Assembly: GCF_900115085.1 (NCBI RefSeq)
Contig: NZ_FOVF01000007.1
Coordinates: 62,001 to 126,000, forward strand
Source of the DNA: Dokdonella immobilis
GTDB lineage: Bacteria; Pseudomonadota; Gammaproteobacteria; Xanthomonadales; Rhodanobacteraceae
Direction of reading: 5' to 3'
DNA: 64,000 nt
The position numbers and the translations under genes were made by a program. Positions 18,567 to 27,775 of the stretch are shown one piece after another. Within the stretch, counting starts at the first letter, position 1. Every line of letters starts with the position of its first letter. Under the pieces are notes generated by a model, which was not told the origin of the DNA, made no database searches, and saw only the letters and a list, made by a program, of their open reading frames with translations.

Positions 18567-19688
18567 TCATGCAGCTCCGTCATTAACTGGTGCGTGTGTG
18601 GCCGCTTGGCATAGATCAATCAGCAGCGTAGCGTCGATTTCTGGCTGGCCAATTCGTCCTAAATAGGCAGCATGTCTCTGCACAAGATTGGCAAGGAACT
18701 GTGGTGCCACAGTTGCTATCCGATGCTGCAATAGTTCGTTTACCTTGCTGCTGTCGACGACACGAAGCTCGCGAAAATCCACAAGCCATGGCCCTCGCGT
18801 CTCAAGCGGTGGCATGAAGTGCGTCGCAATAGCATGGCCTTGCGTCGCGTGCTTCCCGATATCGTCCTCGGCCCTCTCCTTGACCTTGGTGGGACCGCCT
18901 AGATTTCCCTGCCATCGAGCCCATGCATCGCACGGGGCACATACCGCAAACATGATCTTCGTTGGCAACTTGTTGTTTGCTAGGTTGCAGCGAGGCGTCA
19001 ACACGATCAGCGTTTCCGCTTCGTGCGTCAGGATGTCGCCAGTCTCCAGCCGATCTTCATATAGCGCCGGAACGACATAGAACTCATCGGGATGGTGCGA
19101 CGGTGCTTGTGATAGTGCTTCAGCGACGTGTGCCACGGTCTGGCGGGTGATAATTCCCTTGATCAGCTCACGATCCTCCCGCTTCGCCCAGCGTTTCTCC
19201 CACCGCGGCCAGATCGAACGGTTGAAGAGAAGTGACGTCTCCTGCGCCACCTTGCATCGCATCTGGTCCATTGCATCCATTAGGCCGGCCTGCTTCTCGA
19301 AATCTTCAAGGATGGCGGCGGTCGCTCCTCCCTCCTTGCGTGCGACCTTGATATTGGATGCTTTGATCTCCTCGCTGACCTCGCTTTCGTAGCCGCTATA
19401 CACCCAAGCCGGAATGCCAAGGTCACGCAATACTCCGTGAAGCACATCATTGCCAACGGGTTCGCCGGTTCCTTGCTCATCGGGGCTAATTGGCAGACGC
19501 AGGTCCACCACAGCACAGTCGAAGCGTTGTCGCGACAGTTTCTGCAACGCCTCCCGTTTGTTCGTTGCAAATGACTGCCTGAACTCGAACGCCTTCTCAC
19601 TACGCCGATTGAAATCTCGGATGTCCCGCTCCCATCCTTCGATGGTAAGCGGGTTGTCTTCGACGATCAGAATATGGCAGGTGTCCAA
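18567..19688 (-). CDS. Receiver-domain protein with unrecognised output domain
   Basis: Residues 1-125 form a response-regulator receiver: ILIVEDN acidic pair (Glu10, Asp11), phosphoacceptor Asp62 in CAVVDLRLP, switch Ser98 in WVYSGYES, and Lys118 in VARKEGG. Residues about 130-373 are not a DNA-binding domain that I know. They contain a helical linker, then a beta-rich stretch GDILTHEAETLIVLTPRCNLANN followed by FAVCAPCDAW, where three Cys could bind metal or be catalytic. The gene lies 8 bases downstream of the histidine-kinase-like gene on the same strand, so they form a pair. The layout recalls two-component anti-phage systems such as Detocs in logic, but I see no similarity to the Detocs effector. 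Function of the output is unknown. Confidence 0.75.
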   Translation of the reverse strand: MDTCHILIVEDNPLTIEGWERDIRDFNRRSEKAFEFRQSFATNKREALQKLSRQRFDCAVVDLRLPISPDEQGTGEPVGNDVLHGVLRDLGIPAWVYSGYESEVSEEIKASNIKVARKEGGATAAILEDFEKQAGLMDAMDQMRCKVAQETSLLFNRSIWPRWEKRWAKREDRELIKGIITRQTVAHVAEALSQAPSHHPDEFYVVPALYEDRLETGDILTHEAETLIVLTPRCNLANNKLPTKIMFAVCAPCDAWARWQGNLGGPTKVKERAEDDIGKHATQGHAIATHFMPPLETRGPWLVDFRELRVVDSSKVNELLQHRIATVAPQFLANLVQRHAAYLGRIGQPEIDATLLIDLCQAATHAPVNDGAA

Positions 19689-19696
19689 GTCGCCCC

Positions 19697-22519
19697 CTAT
19701 TGGTCTGCAGTGGTAATCGTCAGTTTGAACCTGGTGCCTTCGTCTGACGGCATAAACACGAGATCGCCGCTGCTGCGGAACATGGCCTCCCGAGCGATGC
19801 TCAGGCCCAGTCCAGTTCCGTTGGTGCGTGTGGAGAAACCGACGTCGAACAGCTGGTCCTCGAACTCTTGTGAAACTCCAGGCCCGTTGTCTTCGACAGT
19901 GATCGTGCCCTTTCCCGGTTCATTTGCTGTGCCTGCAATCCGGATGCGTGGAGATGCGATCCGGCTGTGAGCAAGCCAGTGCAGCGCGTTGTCGACCAGG
20001 TTTGTGAGCGCTGTCGTGAGATCAGTCTCATATCCATGCGCCACGATAGCCCGCACCGCCGGATCAACATCGAACTCCACGCCCATATCCTCGATACGGG
20101 AGCGGAAGAAGAGCTGGATGTTGCTGATCACGCGGTCAACCGGATAATCCTGCGGCTTGCCGCGCTTCGCACCTGAAAGTGGACTCAACGCATTGAACAG
20201 GGAGCGAAGCGTAGCGGAACTTGCACGCAGTCCATTGAAGATCCTGGGAAGATCAGTGCGATCTTCTGCCGCCTGTATTGTGTCGTCGAAGAGCGTGGGC
20301 AACTGTTTCTGAAGGCGGACGCTTTCGTTCTCGATGAAGCTCAGAGGCGTATTTCCTTGGTGCATCACCTCGCCGACGATAAGACCAAGGGTCACTTGGG
20401 CTTCGAGCTTGGCCTGCCGTTCTTCCAATTCCTTGACGTGGTCCGAGAGGCGATCGGTTTCGCGCGCAATGACCTTTTCCGCCTCCTGCCGCTCGGGTGC
20501 GGGAATCTTCGACAAGAGCGCGTCAGCCCAGGCGTGCTGGGCGGTTTGCATCACCTCGCGAAAGTTCGTCTGCGGCCGTCGATCGATACCTGCCGACATC
20601 CTGAACTTACGGCGCCTAGGCTCGACCTGTTCGGCAAGCAGTGTTAGCAACAGGTTCTGAAGGCGGCGAAAGCTACCGTTTTCCTCAAGCCCTTCGCGGC
20701 TGCTGCGCTCGACGAGGTTGGAGCTCACTTCGTCATCGACACTGATGATGCCGGCCACTTGGTTGCGGCCAATCTTCAAGGACGGGTTCTGGACGCGTTT
20801 GGCGTCAAGCGTAAGCCAGTCGTTTTCCGCATCGCCGTAGGGCCTGATGCGGAAGCCGGCGCGGTAGATGGCAATTCCGGCAATCTTGTCTAGGATCTTT
20901 CTTGCCTCCCGAATGCCGAGATGCCCAAATCCCGCCTTCTGGGCTGTGCTGCGGATTGTCTCGGCCTCCCGATCGAAGATGCTCAGTCGAACGACCACTA
21001 TTCCACAGGGATCCTCACCTTCGGCAAGAGGGACGCAGAGGGAGATCGGGATCGGATCCGCGCCGGCCCGCTGGATCGACATGGTCCCCTCGAAGACGCC
21101 GCTCTCGTCGAAGATGCCATCGACGAGGTAGTCGCTTGCATCCAGCACCGGGAACGGCCTGACCTTCCACGGGTCCTGTTTTGCACCGTCAATCAGGTCA
21201 TTGCTCACACCGAGCATGGCAAAGCCATCAAAGCCACTGTTCTCGATCGTGCAGTTCGAAAGATCAAGATGGATATCGAACCCGTCTTCCTCCGAGTTGA
21301 TGGGGCTTACAAGACGGCGCAACTCATCGTGGAGCCTGTTGATGGATGTTTCAGTCCAGTCGTCCCGAAGGTGCGTGATGTGAAGCTGCGTGCCCGGCGA
21401 CTCATTGGTCCGTTCGGTCCGATAGGCGAACGACACCGTATCCAGGTACCTGGCTTCCTCGAACTGCTCCCAGTCCAAGTCATCTATAGTCGTGCGCTCA
21501 AGGACTGTGGTGGAATCTTTGCTGATGCTCGCTGTCGAGACCAGCCGTAGGTGCGAGCCAAGACGCGCCGCTGCAAATCGGCCAATCCCCTTCGAGCCAA
21601 GCAGTTTCCGGCCACCCGGACTGGTCGATCGAGTGCGCTTATCACTAGTAGCTGGTTCCATCCACTTATCGCGAATGTCCGAGAAAGCCATACCGTGCCC
21701 ATCGTCTGAGAAGACTATTTCGCCAGCACCTGCCTTCAACCGCGGGACGAGTGTGATGCGCACGGAACGCGCGTCGGCGTCGTAGCTATTCTTTACGAGC
21801 TCGATTACTGCTGCTTCGGGACCGCTGATTAGCCGGTCGCCAATGGTCCGGATGATCCGAGCGCGCGGCCTAAAAGTCAGGCGCGGACTGGGCCATCCAT
21901 CTGGTCTCCCATCGGGCCATAGGGTGCCAAGATCCGCAGGAATTACTGGGGATGCGTCGTACCAAGCGTTGTGCGCTGCAAGTTCATGAGCACGGCCCAA
22001 TTCTACGAAAATTGCGTCTTCAGTGGCCGGTTCGGTATTGACGCTCCAATTGACTGCCTCTCGTAGGGTCGGAGCACGCGCATCCAACACGATCTCGGGA
22101 AAGGCGCACTGCAGGGCGATCAATGCCAACGCTAGGGCGGAACACCCCCGACGACAGAACGGTTCGATACGCTCATCGAGTGATAGATCGGCATGTGTGT
22201 TGTTCGCAGCTTGAGCATATCCGCCTAGAGCCAATGCAAGTGCTTGGATATCGTAGTGATCGAAATAATCGCCCTCGATCTCGAACGTATCGCTAACGTC
22301 TCCATCCCCACCTCGGACGGCCGCTTGCTCGGCAAGTGCGACCGCGTTTCGAACAGCAAGGCGGGATCCTGCGGGCTCATGCACATCATCTGCATAAGCA
22401 TCAGCGAAGCGCTTTGCGATGCGCGAAACCAATGCCACGCTAGCCCAGCGGGGCAGGGGTAGATCAAGCATCTCGCAAAGGCTTGGCGACCGATTGTCCG
22501 ACCCATCAATCACGATCAA
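19697..22519 (-). CDS. Dual-GHKL protein: HSP90/MORC-type ATPase fused to a histidine kinase
   Basis: Two separate GHKL ATPase cores are visible in 940 residues. The first has N-box IELVKNSYDADA (239-250), G1 SDDGHGM (271-277) and G2 GSKGIGRFAAARLG (308-321), the HSP90/MutL/MORC style. The second is kinase-like: N-box NLVDNALHWL (840-849), VEDNGPGV (875-882) and GTGLGLSIAREAM (901-913). Between them, GEVMHQGNTPL places a likely phosphoacceptor His720 in an H-box, preceded by a coiled coil (about 675-705). The first 210 residues are an unrecognised, probably helical domain. No membrane segment is seen, so the signal is cytoplasmic. The start is a weak TTG at 22519. The partner is the receiver gene 8 bases downstream. 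Confidence 0.8.
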   Translation of the reverse strand: MIVIDGSDNRSPSLCEMLDLPLPRWASVALVSRIAKRFADAYADDVHEPAGSRLAVRNAVALAEQAAVRGGDGDVSDTFEIEGDYFDHYDIQALALALGGYAQAANNTHADLSLDERIEPFCRRGCSALALALIALQCAFPEIVLDARAPTLREAVNWSVNTEPATEDAIFVELGRAHELAAHNAWYDASPVIPADLGTLWPDGRPDGWPSPRLTFRPRARIIRTIGDRLISGPEAAVIELVKNSYDADARSVRITLVPRLKAGAGEIVFSDDGHGMAFSDIRDKWMEPATSDKRTRSTSPGGRKLLGSKGIGRFAAARLGSHLRLVSTASISKDSTTVLERTTIDDLDWEQFEEARYLDTVSFAYRTERTNESPGTQLHITHLRDDWTETSINRLHDELRRLVSPINSEEDGFDIHLDLSNCTIENSGFDGFAMLGVSNDLIDGAKQDPWKVRPFPVLDASDYLVDGIFDESGVFEGTMSIQRAGADPIPISLCVPLAEGEDPCGIVVVRLSIFDREAETIRSTAQKAGFGHLGIREARKILDKIAGIAIYRAGFRIRPYGDAENDWLTLDAKRVQNPSLKIGRNQVAGIISVDDEVSSNLVERSSREGLEENGSFRRLQNLLLTLLAEQVEPRRRKFRMSAGIDRRPQTNFREVMQTAQHAWADALLSKIPAPERQEAEKVIARETDRLSDHVKELEERQAKLEAQVTLGLIVGEVMHQGNTPLSFIENESVRLQKQLPTLFDDTIQAAEDRTDLPRIFNGLRASSATLRSLFNALSPLSGAKRGKPQDYPVDRVISNIQLFFRSRIEDMGVEFDVDPAVRAIVAHGYETDLTTALTNLVDNALHWLAHSRIASPRIRIAGTANEPGKGTITVEDNGPGVSQEFEDQLFDVGFSTRTNGTGLGLSIAREAMFRSSGDLVFMPSDEGTRFKLTITTADQ

Positions 22520-22794
22520 TCTCTATGGCCAATTAGCAGGGGAGACATCGAGCTTATGGACTAAAGTGCCAATAGCATGGCAGGCCAGATAATGGCACAT
22601 CGGCCTACTACCGGTCTCATGGACACCGTCTCTTTTCCGTCCTGTTTCGGGAGATTGCTCGGCCGTTGGTGAGAGATCCTGCAGAGGAGGCTCGGAGTGT
22701 ACTCATCCGCTTGCGACCGACTGAGCCTTCGCGTCCCAAGGGTCATGGATAGGGTCAGTGGGGAGGGGATTTTGCAGTAAGTATGCAGGACAAC

Positions 22795-22819
22795 AAAAAA
22801 CCGCCGTGAGGCGGCTTTT
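22795..22819 (-). terminator. Terminator of tRNA-Pro
   Basis: On the minus strand a GCCGCC/GGCGG stem with a 4-base TCAC loop is followed by six T residues. It begins 21 bases past the tRNA 3' end. It is also A-rich on the other side, so it may stop transcripts from both directions. The 320-bp stretch 22520-22839 otherwise holds no gene that I can support. Confidence 0.75.
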
Positions 22820-22839
22820 GCTTAAATCTTTGATTTGAT

Positions 22840-22916
<77 letters not shown>

Positions 22917-22945
22917 ATACCGGCCCGCGATCCGGCGGGGCGCGA

Positions 22946-22974
22946 ATGATAGCCGTGGCGTCCTGCCAGCGCAA
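22946..22974 (-). promoter_or_regulatory. Sigma-70-like promoter of tRNA-Pro
   Basis: On the minus strand TTGCGC and TATCAT are separated by exactly 17 bases. The -10 box ends 29 bases upstream of the tRNA 5' end, leaving room for a short leader that RNase P would remove. Confidence 0.6.
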
Positions 22975-23070
22975 CGCCTGATTCAGAACCGCCAAGCGCT
23001 TCTGCTAACCTATGCGGCCCGATTTCAAGCGTCCATGGGCCTCACCATGGGCGTGATCCTGAGGAATTCA

Positions 23071-24453
23071 ATGGCCCTGATCCCAGCCCGCACCATGCCC
23101 GGCGTGCTCGAGCTGCTGCCGCTCGACCAGATTGCCTTCCAGGGCATGCTCGACACGGTACGCAGCAATTTCGAGCGTTTCGGCTTCCTGCCGATCGAGA
23201 CTCCGGTGATGGAATTCGCCGACGTGCTGCTGACCAAGTCGGGCGGCGAAACCGAGCGCCAGGTCTATTTCGTGCAATCGACCGGTGCGCTGGAGCAGGG
23301 CGACAAGCCCGACCTGGCCCTGCGTTTCGACCTGACCGTGCCGCTGGCCCGCTACGTGGCCGAGCACGAGCACGACCTGAGCTTCCCGTTCCGGCGCTAC
23401 CAGATCCAGCGTGTCTACCGCGGCGAACGCGCCCAGCGCGGGCGCTTCCGCGAGTTCTACCAGTGCGACATCGATGTGATCGGCAAGGACGCGCTGTCGG
23501 TGCGCTACGACGCCGAAATCCCGGCGACGATCTACGGCGTGTTCCGCGATCTGGCGATCGGACCATTCACGATCCACCTCAACAACCGCCGCCTCATGCG
23601 CGGCTGGTTCGAGGGCCTCGGTATCGCCGACGGCGAACGCCAGATGGCCGTACTGCGTGAGGTCGACAAGCTCGACAAGCGCGGGCCGGATTACGTGCGC
23701 GATACGCTGACCGGACCGGACTTCGGTCTCTCGGCCGACGCGGTCGGGCGCATCCTCGACTTCGTCCAGGTACGCTCGACTTCGCTGGCCGACGCGCTCG
23801 GAAAGCTCGAGGCACTCGGCTCGGGCAGCGAGACCTTCGAGCAGGGCCGTCGCGAGCTGCGCGAGGTGCTGACCCTGATCGCCGCTTTCGGCGTGCCCGA
23901 ATCGCATTTCGCGCTGAACCTGTCGATCGCGCGCGGCCTCGACTACTACACCGGCACGGTCTATGAGACCACGCTCAATGAACATCCGCAGATCGGTTCG
24001 ATCTGCTCGGGCGGACGTTACGAAAACCTCGCCGGCAACTACACCAAATCGAACCTGCCCGGCGTCGGCATCTCGATCGGCGCGACCCGGCTCTACTGGC
24101 AGTTGCGCGAAGCCGGGCTGATCGGCACCGCGACGAGCACGGTGCAGGCCCTCGTGACGCAGATGGACGACACGCAATTGCCGGCCTACCTGGCCCTGGC
24201 CACCGAGCTGCGCCAGGCCGGCATCAACACCGAGGTGGTGATGGAGCCGTCCAAGCTCGGCAAGCAGTTCAAGTACGCCGACCGTGCCGGCATCCGTTTC
24301 GTGCTCGTCCTTGGCGAAAATGAAATCGCCAACGGCACGGTCACGGTCAAGGACCTGCGCCGCGAGGACCAGTTCGAGGTCGCCCGCGGCGAACTGGTCA
24401 GGACCCTGCGCGTGGAACTCGAACAGATCGCCGCGATGGGAGTGCGCCCATGA
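23071..24453 (+). CDS. hisS: Histidine--tRNA ligase
   Basis: Class II synthetase motifs are present: motif 2 [23 protein letters not shown], the histidine-A peptide [13 protein letters not shown] (HisRS-specific), and motif 3 [13 protein letters not shown]-terminal anticodon-binding domain follows ([19 protein letters not shown]). The ATG at 23071 is preferred over 23035 because GAGGA lies seven bases upstream and it gives [17 protein letters not shown], the usual N-terminus. The 460-aa length is normal. It is unusual that its stop codon overlaps the start of a histidine/aromatic ammonia-lyase gene (ATGA), putting a histidine-using and a histidine-degrading enzyme in one transcript. Confidence 0.95.
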   Translation: MALIPARTMPGVLELLPLDQIAFQGMLDTVRSNFERFGFLPIETPVMEFADVLLTKSGGETERQVYFVQSTGALEQGDKPDLALRFDLTVPLARYVAEHEHDLSFPFRRYQIQRVYRGERAQRGRFREFYQCDIDVIGKDALSVRYDAEIPATIYGVFRDLAIGPFTIHLNNRRLMRGWFEGLGIADGERQMAVLREVDKLDKRGPDYVRDTLTGPDFGLSADAVGRILDFVQVRSTSLADALGKLEALGSGSETFEQGRRELREVLTLIAAFGVPESHFALNLSIARGLDYYTGTVYETTLNEHPQIGSICSGGRYENLAGNYTKSNLPGVGISIGATRLYWQLREAGLIGTATSTVQALVTQMDDTQLPAYLALATELRQAGINTEVVMEPSKLGKQFKYADRAGIRFVLVLGENEIANGTVTVKDLRREDQFEVARGELVRTLRVELEQIAAMGVRP

Positions 24454-26342
24454 GGATCGAGCTCGATGGTTCCTCGCTGACCCGGGCCGACGTGGTCCGG
24501 ATCGCGCGCGGCGGGACCGGCATTGCGCTGGCGCCGGCGGCGCTGGAACGGGTGCAGCGCGCGGCCGACTTCCTTGCCGAAAAGGTCAGCTGCGGCGAGC
24601 CGGTGTACGGGGTGACGACCGGCTTCGGCAGCAATGCCGACAAGTTGCTCGGCGCCCATCGCGCCCGCGATGAACTGCCGGGCGGCAACCCCGAGCAACG
24701 TGATGGCACTCTGCTCGAGGAACTCCAGCACAACCTGCTGATCACCCATGCGGTCTGCGTCGGCGCGCCGCTGGCTGCCGAGGTCGTGCGAGCGATCCTG
24801 GCCATTCGCATCAACACGCTGTTGCGCGGACACTCGGGCATCCGCGTATCGACGCTGCAGGCACTGGCTGCCCTGCTCAATCGCAACGTGGTGCCGGTGA
24901 TCCCGGCCAAGGGTTCGGTCGGCGCCAGCGGTGACCTCGCCCCGCTCTCGCACCTGGCCATCGTCCTCCTCGGCGGCGGTGAAGCCTTCGTCGATGGCGA
25001 TCGCGTGAGCGGCGCCGAAGCGCTGAAGCGCGCCGGCATCGAGCCGGTCCGGCTGTCGTTCAAGGAAGGACTCGCCCTCAACAACGGCACCACGCAGATG
25101 CTGGCCACGGCGGTGCTGGCACTGTCGCGCCTCGAGGACCTGATGGCCACGGCCGACCTGGCCGCGGCGATGACGCTCGACGCCTTTGCCGGCCGCAGCG
25201 GCGCGCTGCGCCCCGAAGTGCACGCGCTGCGTCCGCATCCGGGCCAGGTCGAGACCGCGGAGCGGCTGCGCGCGCTGCTCGAGGGATCGAACCTGGTCGA
25301 CATTCCCTATCACCTGGTGCCGCGCTTCCGTACCTGGACCGCCGAGTCGTGGAGCGATCCGGCCGAACAGCAGCGCCGCTTCGATATCGGCTGGGACTAC
25401 GTGCCGCCTTCGCAACGGCATGGTCGTGAGGCGTTCTACCAGCGCTTCCTGCCATTCAAGGGCGGCAAGAAGCACCAGCCGCAGGATGCCTATTGCCTGC
25501 GCTGCATGCCGCAGGTGCATGGCGCGGTCCGCGATGCCTGGGCCCAGGCCTGCCGCATCATCGACATCGAACTGAATTCGGTCACCGACAATCCGCTCGT
25601 GTTTGCGGACGCCGAAAATCCGCGCTTCATCGAGGACCAGGTCATCTCGGCCGGTCATTTCCATGGCATGCCACTGGCCCTGGCCATGAGCTACGTCAAG
25701 GCGGCCATCCCGGTGCTCGCGTCGATCTCCGAGCGGCGCCTGAACAAGCTGGTCGACCCGGCCAACAACGACGGCCTGCCGGCCTTCCTGATCGGCAACG
25801 AGGATGCGACCGATTCGGGCTTCATGATCGTCCAGTACACCGCGGCGGCGCTGGTCAACGACCTTGCCACGCGCGCGCATCCGGCCTCGGTCTATTCGAT
25901 TCCGACCAGCGCGAATGCCGAGGACCACGTCTCGATGGGCACCAACGAGGCCCGCCACGTGCTCGACATGACCGAGGACCTCGGCCATGTGCTGGCGCTG
26001 GAGCTGTACACCGCGGCGCAGGCGCTCGAATACCGCCAGGACATGCTCAATGCCGCGCGCAGCCTGGCCGCCCGTGGCGACTGGGCCGCGCTCGCCGACA
26101 AGGTCGGCAATGCGCCGCGCGAGGGCCATCCGAGCCGCGCCGCGTTCGAGGACGAGATCCGCCAGCTCATGCAGGCGTTGATCGAAACCGCCGAGTTCCA
26201 TGCCGGATCGGCGGTGCGCAAGGCGCATGCGCGAATCCGCGAATCGATCGACTTCATGCAGCGCGACCGTGCCATGGACGGCGATGTCCGCCGCATCTGC
26301 GAACTCGTCGCCAGCAACGCCCTGCTCGGGGATCTGCCGTGA
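24450..26342 (+). CDS. hutH: Histidine ammonia-lyase-type aromatic amino acid lyase
   Basis: These MIO enzymes deaminate histidine to urocanate or Phe/Tyr to cinnamates. The MIO-forming Ala-Ser-Gly is in [14 protein letters not shown] near residue 158, with [14 protein letters not shown] before it and [15 protein letters not shown] later. The substrate-selectivity position reads TH within [11 protein letters not shown]. Histidine lyases usually have SH and Phe/Tyr lyases have FL or HL, so histidine is favoured. At 630 aa it is about 120 residues longer than classic HutH; part of this is an insertion (about 290-345) before [15 protein letters not shown] hutD homologue lies 0.8 kb away, but hutU, hutI and hutG are not in the window. 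It is coupled to hisS upstream and to the Rieske gene downstream. Confidence 0.85.
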   Translation: MRIELDGSSLTRADVVRIARGGTGIALAPAALERVQRAADFLAEKVSCGEPVYGVTTGFGSNADKLLGAHRARDELPGGNPEQRDGTLLEELQHNLLITHAVCVGAPLAAEVVRAILAIRINTLLRGHSGIRVSTLQALAALLNRNVVPVIPAKGSVGASGDLAPLSHLAIVLLGGGEAFVDGDRVSGAEALKRAGIEPVRLSFKEGLALNNGTTQMLATAVLALSRLEDLMATADLAAAMTLDAFAGRSGALRPEVHALRPHPGQVETAERLRALLEGSNLVDIPYHLVPRFRTWTAESWSDPAEQQRRFDIGWDYVPPSQRHGREAFYQRFLPFKGGKKHQPQDAYCLRCMPQVHGAVRDAWAQACRIIDIELNSVTDNPLVFADAENPRFIEDQVISAGHFHGMPLALAMSYVKAAIPVLASISERRLNKLVDPANNDGLPAFLIGNEDATDSGFMIVQYTAAALVNDLATRAHPASVYSIPTSANAEDHVSMGTNEARHVLDMTEDLGHVLALELYTAAQALEYRQDMLNAARSLAARGDWAALADKVGNAPREGHPSRAAFEDEIRQLMQALIETAEFHAGSAVRKAHARIRESIDFMQRDRAMDGDVRRICELVASNALLGDLP

Positions 26343-26653
26343 GCGACTGGGTGCGCATCTGCCACATGGCCGAACTGTTGCCCGGCGAATGCCAGACCGG
26401 CTGGGACGGGGATACCCCGATCGCAGTCTTCAACGTGGCTGGCGAGCTCTATGCGATCGAGGACATCTGCACGCATGACGGCAGCGAACTGACCGGCGGG
26501 CCGATCGAGGGATACGAAGTCGAATGCCCGCGCCATGGCGCGCGTTTCGACGTGCGGACCGGCGCCGCCCTGTGTCCGCCGGCCTATGAGCCGACTGCGA
26601 AGTTTCCGGTCAAGGTCGAAGACGGCTGGGTGTATTCGCGCGACGACCGCTGA
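26339..26653 (+). CDS. Rieske [2Fe-2S] ferredoxin-like protein
   Basis: The 104-aa protein has the Rieske cluster ligands CTH (in EDICTHDGSEL) and CPRH (in VECPRHGARFDVRTG), and the length of a non-heme dioxygenase ferredoxin component. It begins with GTG overlapping the stop of the lyase (GTGA). It is soluble, with no signal peptide. No oxygenase subunit or reductase is nearby, so the electron partner is unknown. Rieske ferredoxins of this type are also often found next to suf genes, which are not seen here. Confidence 0.88.
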   Translation: MSDWVRICHMAELLPGECQTGWDGDTPIAVFNVAGELYAIEDICTHDGSELTGGPIEGYEVECPRHGARFDVRTGAALCPPAYEPTAKFPVKVEDGWVYSRDDR

Positions 26654-26724
26654 TCTGACGCACAAGCTCCAGCAGGTTCGCACATCGGCCGCCATCAATA
26701 CCTGCGGTGACCAACGCTTGCCCC

Positions 26725-27135
26725 TCGCAGGAAGCCTTCAGGCTCGCTGCCTTTCATCATGTTGCGGAAAGTATCGCGGCTGAAGCAACAACGAAGCGGT
26801 AACGCATCGAAAGCCATCGAAGCCCGCGCCACGCATCGCATGCCCATTGTAGGAGCGCGTTCACGCGCGATGCTCTTTGCCACCTTGCAGAGAAGCATCG
26901 CGGCTGAAGCCGCTGCTACGACGAAGCGGCAACGCGTCGAAAGTCATGGAAGCCCGCGCTTTGCATTCGTGGCTTTCGTAGGAGCGCGTTCACGCGCGAT
27001 GCCCTTCGCCACCTTGCAGAGAAGCATCGCGCCTGAAGCCGCTCCTACGACGAAACGGCAACGCGTCGAAAGCCATCGAAACCCGCGCCACGCATCGCAT
27101 GCCCATTGTAGGAAGAGCCTTCAGGCTCGATGTCC
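26725..27135. repeat. Tandem REP/BIME array, period about 129 bp
   Basis: Four degenerate units follow each other, with left palindromes starting near 26728, 26849, 26978 and 27108 (steps 121, 129 and 130). Each unit has a palindrome of the type GTAGGAGCG-N6-CGCGATGC, a 40-bp spacer containing CACCTTGCAGAGAAG, then an inverted partner GCATCGCGGCTGAAGCCGC ending CCTACGA. Next comes a 65-bp linker with CGGCAACGCGTCGAAAG. Inverted REP pairs are the definition of a BIME. The outer units have diverged (GGAAGCCTTCAGGCTCG). It fills the 520-bp convergent gap between the Rieske gene and hutD, which otherwise has no gene. Confidence 0.85.
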
Positions 27136-27174
27136 TTCGCCACGTCACGGTAAAGGCATCACACCTGAATCGAC

Positions 27175-27768
27175 CTACGAGGGCTTGCGGAACTGGACCA
27201 GCACCAGTTCGCCTCCACCTTCGATGACGACGCGTTCGCGCCCGTCCGCGCCCGCCTCGACGATGAGGGTTTCGGAGGTTTCGGCGGCCACGGTTTCCTT
27301 TCCGCTGCGCGCGGTGGCCTGACCGGCAAACACATGGATGAGCCAGGTCGCGCCGGCCTCGGCGAACACCAGCATCGTTCCATTGAGCGGTCGGGCGTGG
27401 ACCTCGGCCGCGACCTCGCCGCGCCGTGCCATGACGTTGAAATCGCGCGTCGGACCGGCCAGCAGGCGACAGCCGACCGTATCCTCGCCGGCGAAATGCG
27501 CGTGCTGGAAGCGCTGGTCCAGGCGCAGTGGCGGGGCATCGTTGATGTCGAGTTCGATGCCCTTGCCGGCGAGCAGCAACAGGTCGCGCTCGATGCCGGG
27601 AAACGCCGAGAACGGGCCATCGTCTTCGATGTCGGCGATGCTGACCCGCCAGCGGAATCCCTGTGCGGGATCCGCCATCGGCTCGCTGGCGATCTCGGTG
27701 GTCCAGCCGCCGTCGTTCTTCCAGCGCGTGCGCAGGTAGTCGCGGGGATTCAGTACGCGCAGCGCCAT
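27175..27768 (-). CDS. hutD: HutD/Ves family cupin
   Basis: The 197-aa protein has the HutD/Ves signatures RTRWKNDGGWTTEIASEP near the N-terminus and FSAFPGIERDLLLLAGKG. It has a double beta-barrel (bicupin) layout. HutD proteins are encoded in histidine-utilisation operons and are thought to limit excess flux or bind a pathway intermediate. The nearness of hutH supports both names, although the two genes are convergent and separated by the REP array. It is last in a minus-strand run with an acetyltransferase (7 bases upstream) and a SET-domain gene. Confidence 0.87.
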   Translation of the reverse strand: MALRVLNPRDYLRTRWKNDGGWTTEIASEPMADPAQGFRWRVSIADIEDDGPFSAFPGIERDLLLLAGKGIELDINDAPPLRLDQRFQHAHFAGEDTVGCRLLAGPTRDFNVMARRGEVAAEVHARPLNGTMLVFAEAGATWLIHVFAGQATARSGKETVAAETSETLIVEAGADGRERVVIEGGGELVLVQFRKPS

Positions 27769-27775
27769 TGGGCGG

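Noticed and set aside
22561-22746. 61-codon minus-strand frame beside the kinase gene
   Set aside because: No ribosome site, no recognisable motif, and the composition looks like non-coding spacer.
26759-27322. 187-codon plus-strand frame across the REP array
   Set aside because: It consists of the translated repeat units and then runs antisense into hutD; repeated residues follow the DNA period, not a protein fold.
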